Below, in pieces: positions 5,261 through 6,577 of a stretch of 6,577 nucleotides of DNA. The stretch lies in contig JBGPLH010000188.1 in the NCBI GenBank assembly GCA_041486365.1, positions 1-6,577 of the forward strand, in the 5' to 3' direction. A program made the translations under genes and the position numbers. The notes below the pieces were generated by a model that was not told the DNA's origin, ran no database searches, and worked only from the letters and a program-made list of their open reading frames with translations. The number at the start of each line of letters is the position of its first letter. Position 1 is the first letter of the stretch. This DNA comes from JBGPLH01 sp041486365 [NCBI: Thermodesulfobacteriota bacterium] (GTDB lineage: Bacteria > JAUYMQ01).

Positions 5261-6577
5261 CGCGAAGCGCCTCCTCCGCCGCGCGCCGCACCGCGGCGTG
5301 CAGCGCGACGTTGCGCTTGGGATCCGTGCGAACCTCGATGATCGTCGCGCGACCGCGCTCGATGGCCTCGGCGACGGTCTTCGCGAAGTCGGCGGGGCCC
5401 TGGGCGGCGCGGTGATCGAGACCGAAGAGCGCCGCCGCGTGCTCGAAGGTGAGGCCGTGCGGCGTCGCGAAGAGATCCTCGAAGCGATCCCCATGCGCTG
5501 CCTGGGGGAGGAACCGGAAGATCCCGCCGCCGTCGTTGTTCACGACGACGGCGAGGAGCGGGATCCCGTGCCGTCGCGCGGCGAGCAGGCCGCCGAGATC
5601 GTGCAGGAAGCCGAGATCGCCCGTGAAGAGCGCCGTGGGGCCGTCTGAAACCGCCGCCACGCCGAGCGCCGTGGACAGCACGCCGTCGATCCCGTTCGCG
5701 CCGCGGTTGGACAGGATGCGCAGCCGGCCCGGAGCGCCGGCGAAGAAGGCGTCCAGATCCCGGATCGGCATGCTCGATCCGACGAAGAGCGTGCTCCCGC
5801 CGGGAAGCGCCCGCGCGAGGTCCCGCGCGATCCTTCCCTCGAAGGGCTCGTCCAGACGTTCCAGGGCGTCCTCGAGACCCCGACGGGCCCGAGCGTTCGC
5901 GCCGCGCCAGGACGCGCGCCAGCCGGTTTCATCTGCGCGCGGTGGCCCCACCACTTCGGCGAGGGCCCGGGCCAGCGGCGCCGATCCCACGCGGAGGACG
6001 TCGGTGGCGGCGTGGAGCGGATCGCGGAGGTCGCCCCAGGGATCCACGAGAATGTGCCGGACGTCGCCGGCGCAGGACGCCAGGAACGCACGCAGGGGCT
6101 TCGAGGTCGGGAGGGCGCCGAAGCGGATCACCACGCGGGGGACGTGGGCGGCGGCGAAGCGATCGACCGAGAGCAGGAGGTCCCAGGCGTCGATCACGAC
6201 GTCCTCCGTGGCGCGTGGCGCGCGGAGCCCGGAGAGGACGTCGGCGAGGATCGGATAGCCCGTGGCCCGGGAGAGATTGCGAACGGCTTCCACGGCCTCC
6301 TCACCGCCGTCGATCTCGCCGCAGACGATGAGGCCCCGCGGCTCCTTGCGAAGGCGAGCGCCGAGCGACCGGACGAGGGCCGGATCGGGGACGAGGGAAC
6401 CCTCGTGATGTGAGACGAGCGGCCGCGGATCGGCGGTCCCGGCTCCGGCCACCGCGCGATCGAGCGCTTCGGGCGAAGGCGTGAGGGGATCCCGGAGCGG
6501 GACGTTCAGGTGGACGGGGCCCGGCGGGTAGGCGGCGGCGCTTGCCGCGGCCCGCGCGCCGAGCGAGCGGAAGAACC
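5253..6577 (-). CDS. menD: MenD, SEPHCHC synthase (partial, N-terminus outside window)
   Basis: ThDP-dependent 2-succinyl-5-enolpyruvyl-6-hydroxy-3-cyclohexene-1-carboxylate synthase. It joins 2-oxoglutarate (with loss of CO2) to isochorismate, the first committed menaquinone step, in the cytoplasm. The frame is open to the right edge, giving 440 visible residues (first full codon ends at 6575). Family members are usually about 550-600 residues, so most of the N-terminal PYR domain, including its catalytic Glu, is missing. Visible-fragment residues 19-31 read GPVHLNVPLRDPL, the hallmark at the end of the PYR domain. The central domain follows. The ThDP-binding PP domain carries SSMPIRD (267-273), SNRGANGIDG (from 289), GDL (319-321) and NNDGGG (from 346), the last two 24 residues apart as in the GDG-NN cofactor motif. 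The C-terminus has TPHGLTFEHA and IIEVRTD. One small oddity is GG where HDxNGL is usual (HDLGGL). The gene ends in TGA inside the start of menH. Identity is very secure. Confidence 0.97.
   Translation of the reverse strand, partial: FFRSLGARAAASAAAYPPGPVHLNVPLRDPLTPSPEALDRAVAGAGTADPRPLVSHHEGSLVPDPALVRSLGARLRKEPRGLIVCGEIDGGEEAVEAVRNLSRATGYPILADVLSGLRAPRATEDVVIDAWDLLLSVDRFAAAHVPRVVIRFGALPTSKPLRAFLASCAGDVRHILVDPWGDLRDPLHAATDVLRVGSAPLARALAEVVGPPRADETGWRASWRGANARARRGLEDALERLDEPFEGRIARDLARALPGGSTLFVGSSMPIRDLDAFFAGAPGRLRILSNRGANGIDGVLSTALGVAAVSDGPTALFTGDLGFLHDLGGLLAARRHGIPLLAVVVNNDGGGIFRFLPQAAHGDRFEDLFATPHGLTFEHAAALFGLDHRAAQGPADFAKTVAEAIERGRATIIEVRTDPKRNVALHAAVRRAAEEALRDG
5270..5277 (-). promoter_or_regulatory. 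Ribosome binding site of menH
   Basis: GGAGGAGG on the minus strand lies inside the end of menD, 9 bases before the ATG at 5260. It decides in favour of this start over longer in-frame extensions into menD. Confidence 0.75.

Noticed and set aside
5261-5494. N-terminal extension of menH to 5494
   Set aside because: It runs through the conserved C-terminal part of menD in another frame and reads as an Arg/Ser-rich string. The start at 5260 has a strong ribosome binding site.
6330-6400. A stretch in menD with GAGCGACCGGACGAGGGCC on the + strand that loosely resembles the centre of repeat copy B
   Set aside because: It is in the opposite orientation relative to the gene, lacks both conserved ends of the core and is ordinary MenD coding sequence.
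6450-6452. GTG as a possible menD start
   Set aside because: The frame stays open upstream to the window edge and encodes GPVHLNVPLRDPL, a core MenD motif, so this GTG is an internal Val codon.
1-6577. CRISPR arrays, tRNA or rRNA genes, transposases, phage or defence genes
   Set aside because: None was seen. Apart from about 80 bases at the left edge the window is fully occupied by the six men genes.

Overview
The window is a single-strand block of menaquinone (vitamin K2) biosynthesis genes, all read on the minus strand, so transcription runs from the right edge of the window to the left. In transcription order the genes are menD (5' end missing, cut by the right edge), menH, menB, menA, menC and menE. 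This covers the classical pathway from isochorismate through SHCHC, OSB, OSB-CoA and DHNA-CoA, plus the prenylation of DHNA. The isochorismate synthase (menF), the DHNA-CoA thioesterase and the final methyltransferase (menG/ubiE) are not in view.

Layout, right to left: menD 6577-5253 (partial), menH 5260-4451, menB 4454-3624, menA 3621-2731, menC 2734-1679 and menE 1674-82, followed by about 80 bases of non-coding sequence at the left edge. The genes are packed as a tightly coupled operon. menD/menH overlap by 8 bases, menH/menB by 4 (ATGA) and menA/menC by 4 (GTGA). menB/menA are separated by 2 bases and menC/menE by 4. Clear Shine-Dalgarno sequences precede menH, menB, menC and menE; menA has only a weak one and probably depends on translational coupling. 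No promoter is visible, so the operon promoter must lie beyond the right edge.

All six proteins keep the diagnostic motifs of their families and look functional. The organism is a very GC-rich bacterium (roughly 70% GC by eye) with Shine-Dalgarno-led genes, making menaquinone by the classical rather than the futalosine route. A GC-rich Gram-negative lineage, possibly an uncultured one such as Candidatus Eisenbacteria, is only a guess.

The one unusual thing is inside menE. Two related inserts in the same orientation and reading frame share a 39-base (13-codon) core encoding PEVPxxxxRADRIR. They sit in the loops between the A5 and A6 motifs and between the A6 and A7 motifs of the adenylating enzyme. 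The second copy (in + coordinates, 658-732) is expanded by an internal 21-base repeat unit and a 15-base tandem duplication. This looks like a dispersed, protein-coding small repeat element comparable in behaviour to the Rickettsia palindromic elements, and it is the best candidate in the window for something undescribed.
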